A DNA stretch of 64,000 nucleotides from Ctenosaura bakeri (lineage: Eukaryota; Chordata; Lepidosauria; Squamata; Iguanidae): assembly GCA_948474755.1 (NCBI GenBank), contig CAOLHI010000061.1:744001-808000 (forward strand), given 5' to 3'. Under the pieces are notes generated by a model that saw only the letters and a program-made list of their open reading frames with translations, did no database searches and was not told the origin of the DNA. Numbering within the stretch: position 1 is the stretch's first letter; each line of letters opens with the position of its first letter. Positions 1 through 11,591 of the stretch are shown one piece after another. The position numbers were made by a program, and so were the translations under genes.

Positions 1-1342
1 TTCAGTTTGACTCCTTCCAATTTATGATATTATAGCAGATGCAGAAGCAAGCTGATCGTATTTTTTTTTCCCATTTGGAATGGCTTGACTGATTGCCTCC
101 TGATATCAATGACAACCCTTATATTTGCATGCCTGTGATCAAAAGTGATGCAGGTAAAGAAAGAGAACAAAGAAGGATAGCAAGCAAGGAGACAGAAAGA
201 CAGACAGTGTACAGCAGTTTGAAAAAGAGAGAAGGAACAAGGGAGACAGAGTTTTATGTTATGCATTGGAAATGAAAGAAGTTTTTTCTCTCTCTCTCCT
301 TATGCTTATTAAGTGTTTAATCTTAATCCTATTCATCATCATTAACTCCAGCAATGGGCCAAAATATTTAAGCGAGTTGAAATGAAAGGATTTAAAAGGC
401 AATCGACGTCTCTTCAAATCATGCAAGAGTAATCTCCAAAGATTAAGAAAGCTATGGTGACCCAACCTGTATGGGGAGGGAGGAAGTGGGAAGCATTAAA
501 ATTAGGAGGGAAATCAATTAGATCTCTTTTTTTCATAATAAAATTTAGTCTTATGTCTCTACAGTGGCTCAGTTAAGGTGTGTGGGAGGGGGGTGTAGAA
601 ATCACACAAGAATGATTTAAAAGCTCTAGTCCAATCTAGTAAAAAAAGGGGGAAATGTTTTAATATGACTTAAATGAGTCTTTGGTAGAGAGGAAGGAGT
701 TCTCAGGCCAGCCTTTCTCCCCACTATTCTCTGTAAAATAGGTTCTTAACTATCCCCATATTATGAATTACTTTGATGTTTATTCCACAAGGGCTGATTA
801 TTGTGACTGACGCCATTTACAGCTTGTGTGTGTGTGTGTGTGTGTGTTTCATATGTACATCCCCTGGAGGCGCTCATTGTAACTTGGTTTCAGTTATGCT
901 TTAGTTAATGGGCACTTAAAATAAAGTGGTAGCCATTTCACTTTAATTTCTCAAAAGGGGCTAGGGCTGTTTCCTTTTCCATTTCAAGATGAAAGGAGCA
1001 ATGCTGCGGATCCTTAATGAACCTCAAATGAATTGGGAGAGCTGATAAATTTAATGATCTCATCAGCATATATAGATAGTTAGCGAAAAAGTATGGATGG
1101 TAGGTAGCAGCTTTACTTGGAGATGGCAGAAGCAACAGCAGGCAACAGAATACATGAGTAGGAGGAGGTGAAAGCCTTGAGGCCAAGGCTGAGCTGATGA
1201 ATTCAAATCAGTATTTGAAATTTGCTTTACTTACTTCCTCAAGTGATATTTTTTTGCCTGTTATTGCTCCCTTAGGGATGCTAGATTGTTATACCGCAGT
1301 CATAGGAGAAATAAAAAAACTAGCAGAATTCTCCATGAGCAT
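1..1342. other. No gene or recognised element
   Basis: AT-rich sequence with short, unrelated open frames on both strands. The only recognised structure is a (TG)n run at 825-847. I see no exon-like frame with splice signals and no repeat matching the rest of the window. Confidence 0.6.
825..847. repeat. (TG)n microsatellite
   Basis: About eleven uninterrupted TG dinucleotides. Confidence 0.95.
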
Positions 1343-1870
1343 CTAAATTCTTAAGAACATTAGAAGAACCATGTTGGATCAGACCAAAAGCCCATCTAGT
1401 CCAACATTCTGTTTCCACTTTAGCCAAGCAGATGGCTATTAGAAGTCTACAAGCATGACATAAATGCAGTGCAATTGTTCATCTCATGTTTCCCAGCAAC
1501 ATCTATTCAGCTGCATAGTGGTTTTAATACTAGGCACAGCATATAGCCATCATGACCTGTAGTTACTGACAGATTGATCCTTCATTAATTTTATCTATTC
1601 CCATTCTAAAGCTGTCAAAGTTGTGGCCATCACTACATCTTGTGGTGGCAAATTCCACTGTAACTATGTCCTGTGTGAAATAATACTTCTTTTATCTCAT
1701 CTGAATTTCCCAGCATTCAGCTCCATTGGATGACCTCAATTTCTAGTAATTTGAGTGGAGCATTCCTGTAGCACACTTCTGGCAGGTCCAGCCTTAATTG
1801 CCTTTTTTTTTTTTTTTTTAACTTAGCTAGAATACCCCAAGCACTTTACTCTTTTCTCATAGGGGATTTT
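1343..1870 (+). repeat. Unclassified interspersed repeat R, copy 1
   Basis: It begins with a motif of the type 'gaacattagaagaaccatg' followed by 'ggatcagacc...cccatctagtccaacattctg'. A diverged copy lies at 18303-18995 and a weaker one at 26190-26460. The shared landmarks include a segment around 'gtggccatcactacatctt' and the downstream 'ttttatctcatctgaatt' region. I recognise it as a common reptilian interspersed repeat but cannot assign a class. It has no coding frame. A T-rich run lies at about 1802-1820. Confidence 0.6.
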
Positions 1871-2136
1871 CTCTAGTTCATGACACTCTTCAGTTTTCAG
1901 TCCATCCCAAGCTCCTTACCTACCTTTCTTGCTCATAGTGCACAGCCAATCCCCCTATTATAGAGATAATAAGGAAAGAGGTGAGAGAATATCTGTGTAC
2001 AGTTTTGTTGTGCATTTTAAAAATTATTACCCTGCCCTTATGTATCTTTATAAATTCTAGACTAGGATGGGAAAGTGCAGCCTGTGAGCCACACATAATA
2101 CCAACCCTGTTGTATTTGTGCTATATAAGACATTCC
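1871..2136. other. No recognised element
   Basis: Nothing beyond short chance frames. Confidence 0.5.
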
Positions 2137-2144
2137 ACAAACCC

Positions 2145-2326
2145 CAATGGCAGAGCTTGGAGTGTGTGGAGGGGGGCAGGAGGGGGTGGGGCTATGGCAC
2201 AAGGGGCGTGACCACTGTGTGCGGGGTCCTGACTGCAGTTCATGGGGCGTGGCCAGGGCATGCAGGGACATGGCTATGGGCTGGGATGCCCCAAAAACAT
2301 TGCCATTCCTATGTCCCAAGCAACTG
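2145..2326 (-). mobile_element. GC-rich hAT-type MITE, copy A
   Basis: A 182-bp GC-rich element with hAT-like ends (CAATGG... and ...CAACTG on the plus strand). It is flanked by near-identical 8-bp direct repeats, ACAAACCC at 2137-2144 and ACAAATCC at 2327-2334 (7 of 8 match), the target-duplication length of hAT elements. Its reverse complement matches 38530-38698 plus 39508-39540, where a second copy is split by an LTR-like insertion. Overlapping frames of 69-95 codons here are composition artefacts. Confidence 0.75.
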
Positions 2327-2334
2327 ACAAATCC

Positions 2335-3049
2335 TGGATATCTCCCCATTTCTAACTTTTCCCCTCCTTGCTACCCCTACTGCTGATGCCAGCAAGCCAG
2401 ATAAATCAGAATGTTTGGTGGGTGTGGTTCCAAATATAGCCAAGAAGATGAGACACATTCCTAGTTTAGTTTGCCTAAGTGCTCTTCCAGGAGTTTATAA
2501 GCCCTAACTAGCAGAAACACAATATAGCAGGACACATTAGAAGAATATTAATTTTGACAGCTTCTAAAGTTTAGATGTATTAAATTTCAACTTTCATCTT
2601 CTGAGAAGTTTCTTCACAGCTTAGAGTGTAGAGTGAAATTCTGCACATGTATGCTGTGTGAAATTTGAAGCACTCTTTAGATTCATTCATTGGTTTTTCA
2701 TCCAGGTCTTAAAAACTTATCACAGCTCAGATAGAGTTGCTTTTCCAACACCAGACAAAAGCTAGATTTTGTAGCTCCAGAACTAAGACTTAGGGCTCCA
2801 GGTGGCAATGTAGACTGAATCACTGTAAAATACACAGTTCAGGGGATCTCATGAGATAAAGCTTATGTAGTGATCTTTTAGTCTCAATTATCCCACCTCC
2901 TAGCTAACATGATGGTAGTTGTAAAAAGGGCAAGTGTTAAGCCCAGGAATGGTGAAAGCTTATCTAAGCCTGACACACAAACAAACACCTAGTGAGGGTA
3001 GAATTCCAAAGCTAATGCAAGCCTTTCAGTCTCCCTAGTTCCATTTTTG
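2335..3049. other. No recognised element
   Basis: Unique-looking AT-rich sequence without a supportable gene. Confidence 0.5.
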
Positions 3050-3385
3050 AAGATTCCAAAGCTCATAGCTGAAACTGGGGATTTGTTCTGTGTGAAATTT
3101 GCACATGGTTGATTTGCATAGAAAACAAAATTTTATGCACAGGAAGCAGTATTTGTACATTGAATTCATGCATTGAATTTGTACATTTTCCACAAAGAAA
3201 ATGCTGTTTCCTGCACATAACAACCACGGGTGAATGTTGTGCAGAATAAGTCCTGAATTGTGAATAGCCTTCAAAAACTCTCTAGTTTTCAAAGACTTTC
3301 TTGTGGCAGAAAGAATATTACTGAAAATACTTGTTGTCACCATCAAGAAGAAATTTAGTGAAAAATTACATTCCTATCAATTACC
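3050..3385 (+). repeat. Palindrome-bearing repeat family F, copy 1
   Basis: This copy shares with other copies the segments 'gtgcagaataagtcctgaat', 'caaaaactctctagttttc' and an end resembling 'aaattacattcctat'. The family is marked by short internal palindromes of the form TTTTCTGNNCAGAAAA. Copies lie near 10405, 15640, 25458, 31228, 36590 and 54960. It is non-coding and looks like a non-autonomous DNA transposon, but that is inferred. Confidence 0.6.
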
Positions 3386-4465
3386 TTAGCAGGAGGGATA
3401 GGAGAGGAGGGGACACAGACTTACTCTCCTTAGTAGAATAGATGAAAGCAAAATGTTGCAGCCTCTCCTAGCTTGTACATGCTTCCTTGTTAATAACTTT
3501 TGCCATCTTGAACACATTATGATGTTGCTTGGCCACATGTGTCCCATTTTTCATCTCTGAAATGTTGGAGGGTATGTGTTAAACACTTCCTGTGGTGCTG
3601 ACAGTAATTTCATGGCTGGTGGGGGGCTGTAAATGGGGGAATGTTTCCTGCCACCTTTACAGTTGCCTACTCCTACACTATAGAATTAGTGGTTTTGCCG
3701 AAAACAGAAATGTATGGCAGGGTTTAAGTGAGATGAGAGAGAAGAGGCCATTCCCCAATTTTTACTTCCTAAGATTTTTTTTTTCCATCTCAACATAAAT
3801 AAAGTCTTGCTCATGATGAGTTAGAGAAAAGCTATGTAGTCCATCATTGAACTGAGTTGCCTTTAGGAACCCTGCAGGTTATTGTTCCCCAAAAAGAGCA
3901 CATGACTATTTTTAATTAATCTAAGAGTTCAATCATCTTTTGTTACAGCAGGTCTCTCTTTAGAATTGTTGTATATGAAACTTGTTCATGACTCTGTTCT
4001 CTAGACTGACCTTAATATTACCTTAGAAGACATTTTTGAATATTAGATAAAGGAGGATGTCAGGGAAATAAGTTTCTCCACCAATCCCATGCAATTTGGA
4101 GGGAGTTCTTTGCTGCTTCAAGGACTACAATTTCACCAATTACCAGTGGCAACAATAGCTCACTTTTTGAATGTTAATTTGCTGTTGTTACTACAGATGA
4201 CATCAGAGTCCCTATCAACAGCCTCCTCCTCCATGCAGCATACATCTCCCGTTTCATAGGGATTCTTTGAATACTTGTGCTGCATCATAGTAGGTAAGTG
4301 CTATTATAATGTTTTAAAATAAAACCAAAAAAGTAATGTTTTATCAAAAAGTCCTTCTCCGTTTCACTTAACTCCTCCTCACTCCAGTATTCAGTATCTT
4401 CAAATTCACTGTGGCATTGGAAGCTCCAGTGAAGGAACTGTTCTTGGGATGATTGTTCCATCTTA
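3386..4465. other. No recognised element
   Basis: No supportable gene. The 68-codon frame at 3592-3798 shows no splice or domain evidence. Confidence 0.5.
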
Positions 4466-4600
4466 GGGTGACTCTGTGTTAGGACAAACTTTGTCATAGT
4501 ATTTTCTTGGGGAAATTCATTGGGGATAGGTTTGCCATTGACTTCCTCAAAGACTGAGAGAACACGACATACCCACTCCGACTCATCCCATCATTTTTCA
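4466..4600 (-). mobile_element. Sauria-type SINE fragment (Bov-B-tail part)
   Basis: On the minus strand it resembles the SINE body: 'gtcttcctca...gctgagagaa' equivalents are seen as 'gacttcctcaaagactgaga' on the plus strand. The tRNA-like head is missing or too diverged to recognise. Confidence 0.5.
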
Positions 4601-5830
4601 TGACCAAAGGAGTATTTGAGCCATGGTTTCCTATAATCCTGGTCCAACCCTTGAAACAAATGGAACAGTCAATTATCATGGTAGCTCTCTTCACACTGTA
4701 GTTTATCCCATTTTAAAGTCCAATGTTCTTGTATTGTCTTCAGTCCCTGTTTAAGGGGGTTGGAGGCAACATCCTTTGTTTCTTCTGTTGTATACTTGTG
4801 ATGTTGACTTAGCTGAAGAGAGGAGAATTGTTTTATGCCTATGTTATTTCAGCATTGCTATTGATGTAACAGCTGCCCAGAACAGCAGAATCAACAGCTA
4901 GGCTTAGCTATCAGTCTTTGCACATCTTCCTCTCACTCTCCCATCTGTTTCTCTTTTTTTCTAATAAACCAATCCACATAATATTTCCAAACTCTTTTAA
5001 AAGGTGATTTTATTGTTAAAGGCACGTTTCGTAGGCTCAGATCAAAGCTAGAGGTCCCCTTTGAAGGATGATTCACTTCCCTTTCTCTCTTTTCCTTGCT
5101 AGTTATTATACTTTTGTTTGCATTCACGAGAAAGCTAATAGGGAAAAATAACTGAGAAAATGGATTCTCCAAATTTCCACGACAAGAGAAATGAGGGCAA
5201 ATTGGGTTTTTTTGTTTGTTTGTTTTTTTGTTTTTGCTGTTATTGAGTTTATAAGAACATCACACAATATGTGGGTTAAAATTTAGGACGTTCTGAAGCT
5301 TATTCAGAACATTCAAAGACAGATACTTCTAATGGCACGGCACTTCTTACTTGTCCATATATATGCGTACATTTGACACATCCACAAACTGTTTTCTTCT
5401 GTTTCAAATAATAGTGAAGGCAAATTCTTACAGAGTCCATGAAACATGTTGTTTAGAAGATATATAAGCTGATTTTGGGCATATTTCAAGTGACAATACA
5501 GTTGTTTGATATCTGCATTAGATATCAGACTTTCACCTGCTCAAGTCCTGGACTTATGTTCTGGCACAGAAGTCTGATAGTGAGGTAAAATGCCAGTATG
5601 TTTTAAAAGCAAAGAACCCACCCCACCCAGGATTCAAACACATGGTGAAGTAATAATATAACTCTTTGACTGCAAGCCTAAATTAATTCCTTATACTGAT
5701 ATAGGAGAGGACATTTCAAATACAATAAAATAAAGTAAAATGATTTGCTGTTATGAAGAAACTTGAAGATTAGATAGTTATCCCAAAGTCATATGCATTT
5801 TGATAGTGAACAAACATATATATTATAGTG
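4601..5830. other. No recognised element
   Basis: AT-rich, with a T/G-rich stretch at about 5205-5240 (tttgttt repeats). No gene seen. Confidence 0.5.
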
Positions 5831-5883
5831 ATCTCTCTCTCTCTCCCTCTCTCTCTCTCTCTCTTTCTTTCTTTCTCTCTCTC
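5831..5883. repeat. (CT)n microsatellite
   Basis: An imperfect CT/CTTT tract. Confidence 0.95.
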
Positions 5884-5939
5884 ATAGCCACTAGGGTATA
5901 GGCACCATTTTCCAAAATTCCTTCTGATACTGTAACTCA

Positions 5940-6116
5940 GGCCATTTCCACACCAGATTGTTCTAGCACTATTATTTCACTTTCAACATCCTATGGAATC
6001 CTGGGGTTTTTAGTTTGGGGGGGGCTTGAGGGCCCTCCCTAAACTGCAAACCCCAGATTTCATGGGATGTTGAAAGAGGAGTAATAGCGCTATAACAGTC
6101 TAGTGTGGAAATGGCT
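5940..6116. mobile_element. Palindromic MITE, copy 1 (PIF/Harbinger-like)
   Basis: An almost complete inverted repeat: the left half reads GGCCATTTCC, then 'tattatttcactttcaacat', then 'cctatggaatcctggggttt'; the right half is its reverse complement. It is flanked by the 3-bp direct repeat TCA (5937-5939 and 6117-6119). Seven related copies occur in this window. The GGCC-starting inverted repeat and 3-bp duplication fit PIF/Harbinger MITEs; that assignment is inferred. Confidence 0.75.
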
Positions 6117-6720
6117 TCAGTTTAAAGAGGAAGATAACTGGATAGAATGTTCCTTAAGATCTCCTGCATAAAAGGGGGTGGAATGAATACCAGTGATCAG
6201 CCAATTCCAGCAGAGAGAAATCTGTGAGGGAAGGGAGGGGGCCTCTCTCTGGGGCAAAGGTTATTTAAAAAAGGGGTTTTCCCTTTGACACAAACTGGTG
6301 GGACAGTCAGTTATGTAAGGGGAGTTACTGATAATTTGGTGTTTCAATTGATTTAAAAACAGGGTCTGAGGTCACTTCCGCACTAGGCTGTTATAGCGGT
6401 ATGTTAAAGCGCCCCTGCCAAAAACTGCAAACCCCAGGATTCCATAGGAGGTTGAAAGTGGAATCATAGCGTTATAACAGCCTAGTGTGGAAGTGGCCTA
6501 ACATAACTTAATTGGTACAGTGTTACTTGTCTGAACCTAAGAAGTAAATCCTTAAACCATTCATTTTATATGTTATTAAATAAAGTTAACCTGTTGGTTA
6601 TTTAGTAAGCCTGACTCTGGACAGCATGATTTACCCCGAGGGAAGGGTGAAACACATTCACCATAAAGAACATAAAGGTAACTCACACTAGACCACTGTG
6701 AGGCCACCTGTAGGCTTTTG
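6117..6720 (+). repeat. Possible degraded LTR interrupted by MITE copy 2
   Basis: Sequence on either side of the MITE at 6370-6498 includes an AATAAAGTTAACC-type polyadenylation context at about 6580, resembling the 3' part of a retroviral LTR. I find no matching second LTR and no clear TG/CA ends, so this is weak. Confidence 0.25.
6370..6498. mobile_element. Palindromic MITE, copy 2 (short)
   Basis: The same palindromic family as at 5940, with a shorter centre. Flanking trinucleotides are TGA and TAA (2 of 3 match). Confidence 0.7.
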
Positions 6721-8159
6721 ACCCAAAATCTAAAGGGTGGTGCTTTTTTTAAGGGGACTGGAAGACAGGGTGATAGTGACAGGTTCCCAGGAGTGAGGAA
6801 CTGTGGGAGTCAGCCTGGAGAGAAATCTGTCCATCATGTTCCAACTCTAAATCTGGGTGGTTCAGTCGTGTTTTTTTCTCCCTCTCCTACGACCGTATAC
6901 CACTATTAATGCACTGAGAAATAGATCCTGAACTTAGAGTTTAGGCTGTTTTTGGGCAGATAATTTCCCTACAGTGTATTTGACAACTGTTGCTACTTTG
7001 TGGATTATGTGCAAACAGATTGTTATTATTTCAAATGTATTCACTATTTAAGCTATTCTCTAATTAACCTCTGGAAATCATATTTGGCCTGCAGCTTGCC
7101 TGCTGCACAAATTTGATATTCAAGATTCCTCTGCTGGAGAATGACACCAGCATGAATGGAATTTGGGAACTATGAGAAAGAAGGAGGCTAGAGAAGGAAT
7201 TACTTCCTCCTATGTCACTGCACGTGCCAAAAAGAGTTTAAAATACCTGCAGACCAAGAGTAGATATGTCACTTCAAAATGACTTGTGCATTGTTCATTG
7301 AATGCTGCCATTAAGAGTGCAGGAAACAGATTTTGCAAAGAGAATTGCTGTGTTCAACAAAGCCTGAGGCTAATGTAACCTACAGTTTCCGATTACCAGG
7401 ACGAGTTCCAAAGTCTTGCACTGAAATAGGCTAATATCAAGAGATGGGGGAGAAGTGAAAGTTTTGTAATGGGAGGTGAGGAGACGGAAGCAGCTAGTCG
7501 GACCCGAGTGATTCAGATTAGATATCTGAAAAGAATTGATTGCCTCTCTTGAATGCAGAGTGCTAACTATAATGAGATCTTTCATCATAAGGAGGCTGCC
7601 ATAAGCCAAGCTATAGGAAGGCGCAAATAGCATTGTGAATTCTGAATCATGAGAGCATAAATTGGAAAACAATTGCAGATTTATTTGTCTAACCAAGTGG
7701 CAACATTAAAAAAGAGAGAGAGTGAAGGAAGGAGAAGCAGATGTTTAAAAGAGCTTATTGAAGCAGTTCCACTTGACAAGTCAAAGCACTAAAATACAAT
7801 ACAGAGATGGATTGGTTAATTTATTTATTTCAAATCAGGCATTTGGCTCTACTACTTAAAAAATAAATAAAAATAAAACACCAGCAACCTGTCCCTATCA
7901 GATGCCACTCTTATTTAAAGCTTTCTGAAGAGAAAACGAGGCTAGTCAAGAAACTAGCTGGATTAATGCTGGATTCTGATTATGAACACATGAGTTATTT
8001 TCTTGGTGACTTACTAAAGCCACCTTCCTCAGGTCACTTTGTCCATTTGCTTCACATTTTGCAACATTTCACAACAATTTCAAGGAAGTCTAACTAGTTT
8101 TATTACCTTGTGAGGCAGTAATAGGGGCTGTGCAAATTACATATATGTAATTTTCAAGT
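6721..8159. other. No recognised element
   Basis: No gene. The 108-codon minus-strand frame at 7370-7696 has no recognisable domain, and its length is within chance for this composition. Confidence 0.5.
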
Positions 8160-8518
8160 ATACTCTCAGCTTATGGTGACTCTTTCATAGGAATTTTGTG
8201 GCACAATTTATTCGGAGGAAATTTGTCATTGTCTTCCTCTAAGGCTGAGAGAATATGACTTGCCCAAAGTCATGCAGAGGGTTTCCATGGCTAAGCAGGG
8301 ATTTCAATCCTGGGCCATTTCTGCACTAGACTGTTATAGTACTATTATTCCACTTTTAACATCCTATGGAATCATTTGAGGCCCTTCTCTAAACTGCAAA
8401 CTCCAGGATTCCATAGGATGTTGCAAGTGGAATAATAGCATTATAACAATCTAGTGCGGAAATGACCCTGGTCTCCCAGAGACCTAGTCCAATGGTCATA
8501 CCACTACACCACACTGGC
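8160..8518 (-). mobile_element. Sauria-type SINE split by a MITE
   Basis: On the minus strand the tRNA-derived head (gccagtgtggtgtagtggta, an A-box-like start) lies at about 8475-8518. The body and Bov-B-like tail run from 8312 down to 8160. MITE copy 3 sits inside. Removing the MITE rejoins 'aatcctg' to 'gtctccc', as in intact SINEs. Confidence 0.8.
8313..8467. mobile_element. Palindromic MITE, copy 3, inserted in a SINE
   Basis: A 155-bp palindrome beginning GGCCATTTC and ending AAATGACC. It is flanked by CTG on both sides (8310-8312 and 8468-8470). Because the SINE sequence is known on both sides, this is the clearest evidence of a 3-bp target duplication for the family. Confidence 0.85.
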
Positions 8519-8619
8519 TACATATGCTTAGGAATGTTAACATTTTTTAGTCTCAGTTTTGTTCAGTTTTTCTAATCACAATTGCATTTGTTTTTTTACC
8601 ATCTCAGACACTAGCTGTT

Positions 8620-8755
8620 GGCAACATGTGTAGACATACATGAAGTTTACTCCCTTGTACATATTTTTTAGATCTGACATCCTGCTGACAACATGTGCAG
8701 GCATATATGAAGTCTACTCCCATGTACATACTTACATACTTTTTCAGATCTTTCC
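8620..8755. repeat. Tandem duplication, about 67-bp period
   Basis: Two diverged units, each containing caacatgtg, then 'catgaagtttactccc' (or the 'tatgaagtctactccc' variant), gtacata and ttagatct/cagatct. A pair only, non-coding. Confidence 0.75.
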
Positions 8756-8917
8756 GATCTCCCCCACAAGGAGGATCCCACCCTGGTGCACAACAAGAGC
8801 CAGGGGAGTGGCTGGGCACAGCTCTGTTACCCCTGACACTAATGAGCTGTTCAAGTGTATTCGGGTTTGTTAGCACAATTCTTTAGCATGGAAGGAGGAA
8901 AAAGAAAGCTTTTAGAG

Positions 8918-9316
8918 CATGGGTGTCAAACTCAATTTTATCAAGGGCTGCATCAGCATTATAGTTGCCTTGAAAGGGCTGGTTGTATCTGTAAGACTAT
9001 ATAAATGTATCTGTTCTGTTATCATATGAAATAATTACCTCTGCATTCAATTATTACTGGTTTTTAAATTGCCTTCCCTCGGCATCAATTTTTCCTGGAC
9101 ATTTTGGGGATATTCGATCATAGTTTATGGTCCCTATACCTTTGCAAAGTGACATAGAATTGGTCAGTATATCCAAAGTGTGCCACTTTCTATTCCTCAG
9201 TCCCTCTCTGTGTCTTTTTCTGCCCTCCAGCCATACTTTCAGGAGAGGTGTGAGGGCCACATGAAATGGCCTGGCTGGCTAGGTTTGGCCTGCAGGCCTT
9301 GTGTTTGACACATGTG
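8918..9316 (+). mobile_element. hAT-type non-autonomous element with perfect 8-bp target duplication
   Basis: A 399-bp element starting CATGGGTGTCAAAC and ending GTTTGACACATGTG. These terminal inverted repeats differ at few positions. It is flanked by the exact direct repeat TTTTAGAG at 8910-8917 and 9317-9324. The ends resemble a widespread vertebrate hAT MITE type. No transposase frame is present. Confidence 0.88.
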
Positions 9317-9324
9317 TTTTAGAG

Positions 9325-10404
9325 GGAGAGAATGTTCCTACTTTTCCTTTTTGTTCAAGAGGAGCTGAATGAGCCTAGGGACACCCTGCAGTCAATTAGT
9401 GGCTGGGGAGATGGAGGGGCATCCAGCTGCCCCTGACTGCTGCTGTGCAGCATAGAGAGCTGTTGCTTCCATAAATACAGTGACAGAGACTTTACGGTCT
9501 GCCAGCATACTGGAGGATGTTGGACTTTATGTTTTCTTAACATTCTGAAAATCATGCTTTTTTTTTCTTTTTTGCACATTTATTTGTCCAAGTTACCTTA
9601 CTTGTGTAATTGCATTTTCCACTAAACAGAGTGAGTTTCTGTGAATTCTTTTTAAATTATGCACATTTTAGATGTTTACATGTTTGGCTATTACATATTT
9701 AGCTATTTACTTACGGACATTGCTTTTCACACACTGTTTTCCAGAAATGCCCCATCAGCCTCACAAGCATGTGAGTTCTTGAAGTTTGGTGCACATTTTT
9801 TTGGAGGTGTAGAAATGCTACCTTTGTCATGACTGTTTTGTCCATCCCTATGTTGGATACAAACCTTGGAAATGTCATGGTTTCTGGCTAAACTACCGGT
9901 CTCCTGATACCTAAACATATGCTGCTATAAGTTGCTGTTAGAATCTGTTTTTATCAGGAAGGCACTTTTCTTCCTTCTTTATTCCATAGACAGCTATGGA
10001 AAAAGTTCTGAGTGCAGGGTTTTTGGTGTCAATCATCCACTAGCAGACATGAAACAGTCACTAAGGCATCATCTATTTAAAGCAAGTTCTCCAGCCATTT
10101 TTTCAAACCTAGCTGCCACAGAGTTATAAAAAATAGTGGAACCATTTCTGTCAAATTTATTCTATATCTCTCCACAAAGCAATAGGACTGGAAATAAAAA
10201 GGATAGTCCAGTAAACTCACTTTCAGGTAGGAAGTTATAGCTTTCAATTAAGGAACTGCATCACTGCTCTTTGTTGGTTCCAATACTTAGTGGGAATGAA
10301 AAGAATATTTAAAACTGTTAAAATGATTGAAAAATATTGTTTCATTTTGAGTGCCATGAAATCTTGATGAGAAGACTCTTGGACTGAAAATAATTTCCAT
10401 AATT
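9325..10404. other. No recognised element
   Basis: No supportable gene or repeat. Confidence 0.5.
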
Positions 10405-10810
10405 TAAGACTTACTCTGTGTAAAACTGACACATGGTTGTTTTGCACAGAAAACAGCATTTTCTATATAGGAAACCGTACTTTCTGAGCAGAAAATATTT
10501 CTACATAAAAAATATTATCCTCTGCACAGAAAAAAAGCTTTTCTGCACAAAAAATAATATTTCTGCACAGAAATGTTATTTTCTGTATAGCAAATTATAT
10601 TTCCTACACAAAAAATGCTGTTTTCTGTACAAACCAACCATGTGAATTTTGTGCAGAAAAAAAAGCCCTGAGTTGCGAATGGGCTTCAAAAACTGCAACT
10701 TCAAAGACTTTCTCACAGTGGGAAGAAAGTTTCAAAAAAAGTCAAGAAGAAGAAAAGCAATCAAGGAGAAACATAGTGAAGTGAAGAATTACACCCCTAA
10801 TTGATAGAGA
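10405..10810 (+). repeat. Palindrome-bearing repeat family F, copy 2
   Basis: Contains many successive short palindromic units (ttttctgcacagaaaa-like) from about 10440 to 10640, then the shared 'gtgcagaaaaaaaagccctg' and a terminal 'gaattacacccctaat'. This is the best example of the repeated internal palindromes. Confidence 0.7.
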
Positions 10811-11583
10811 GCTTGAGGATGCATATGGAAGGCTCAAAAAGATATTATAATGACCTGTTCCCCCTGCAAAACAAAACAAAAACAGAAAACAAAACAAAAC
10901 AAAAACCTTCAAAATCAGTGTTTCCAAAACCTTGAAACAGAAGTTGCCTCATATTTACGATGGCCAAAATGCCCTCAGAATGCAGCTGCTCACCTCAGCC
11001 GAGGATTTTTGTACATCCCTATTACCTATAAACCTTAGCGAAATCACAGGACATAGATAGCAGAGTTGTCGTCTTTCAGACAACAGATAGATAAATAAAT
11101 AAGTAAATAAATGGACTATATATCTCTTTGTGATTATGAGAAGATTCAGGGAGATTGTCACAAGGAAGGACCACTGAATATTAAACTGGACTGAAGGATT
11201 CATTCTCCAGAGTCTTGTTAGAATTGTATTAGTTAGACTCTAAGTTAGAGTTTTGGTCTTTTTAGAATTCTATCATATCCATCTAAGTGCTTTAATGCTT
11301 TTCCCAAAGGGAACCATTGAAAATGTTTCTGTCCCAGGGGTTTCCCCCTGTTTCTTCCTTGCCCATGCAATTATATGATAAGAAATCACAGTAATACCAG
11401 AAAGTAATGTAAATACATTTTAAAGGTTATATATATATTTGTATTCCATTCTATATGCAAGGTGCTGAGGGATTATGTGGAATTGTTCCATGTTCTGACA
11501 AGAGTCTTTGAGTTAAACTTGCCCCATGATCACCCACTAAGTCTACTGGCTGAAGAAAATCACAGAACTAGAAAGTCTTGTAG
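10811..11583. other. No recognised element
   Basis: An A-rich (aaaac)n-like tract lies at about 10866-10905 and a short (aaat)n tract at about 11085-11110. No gene. Confidence 0.5.
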
Positions 11584-11591
11584 GTCATCCG

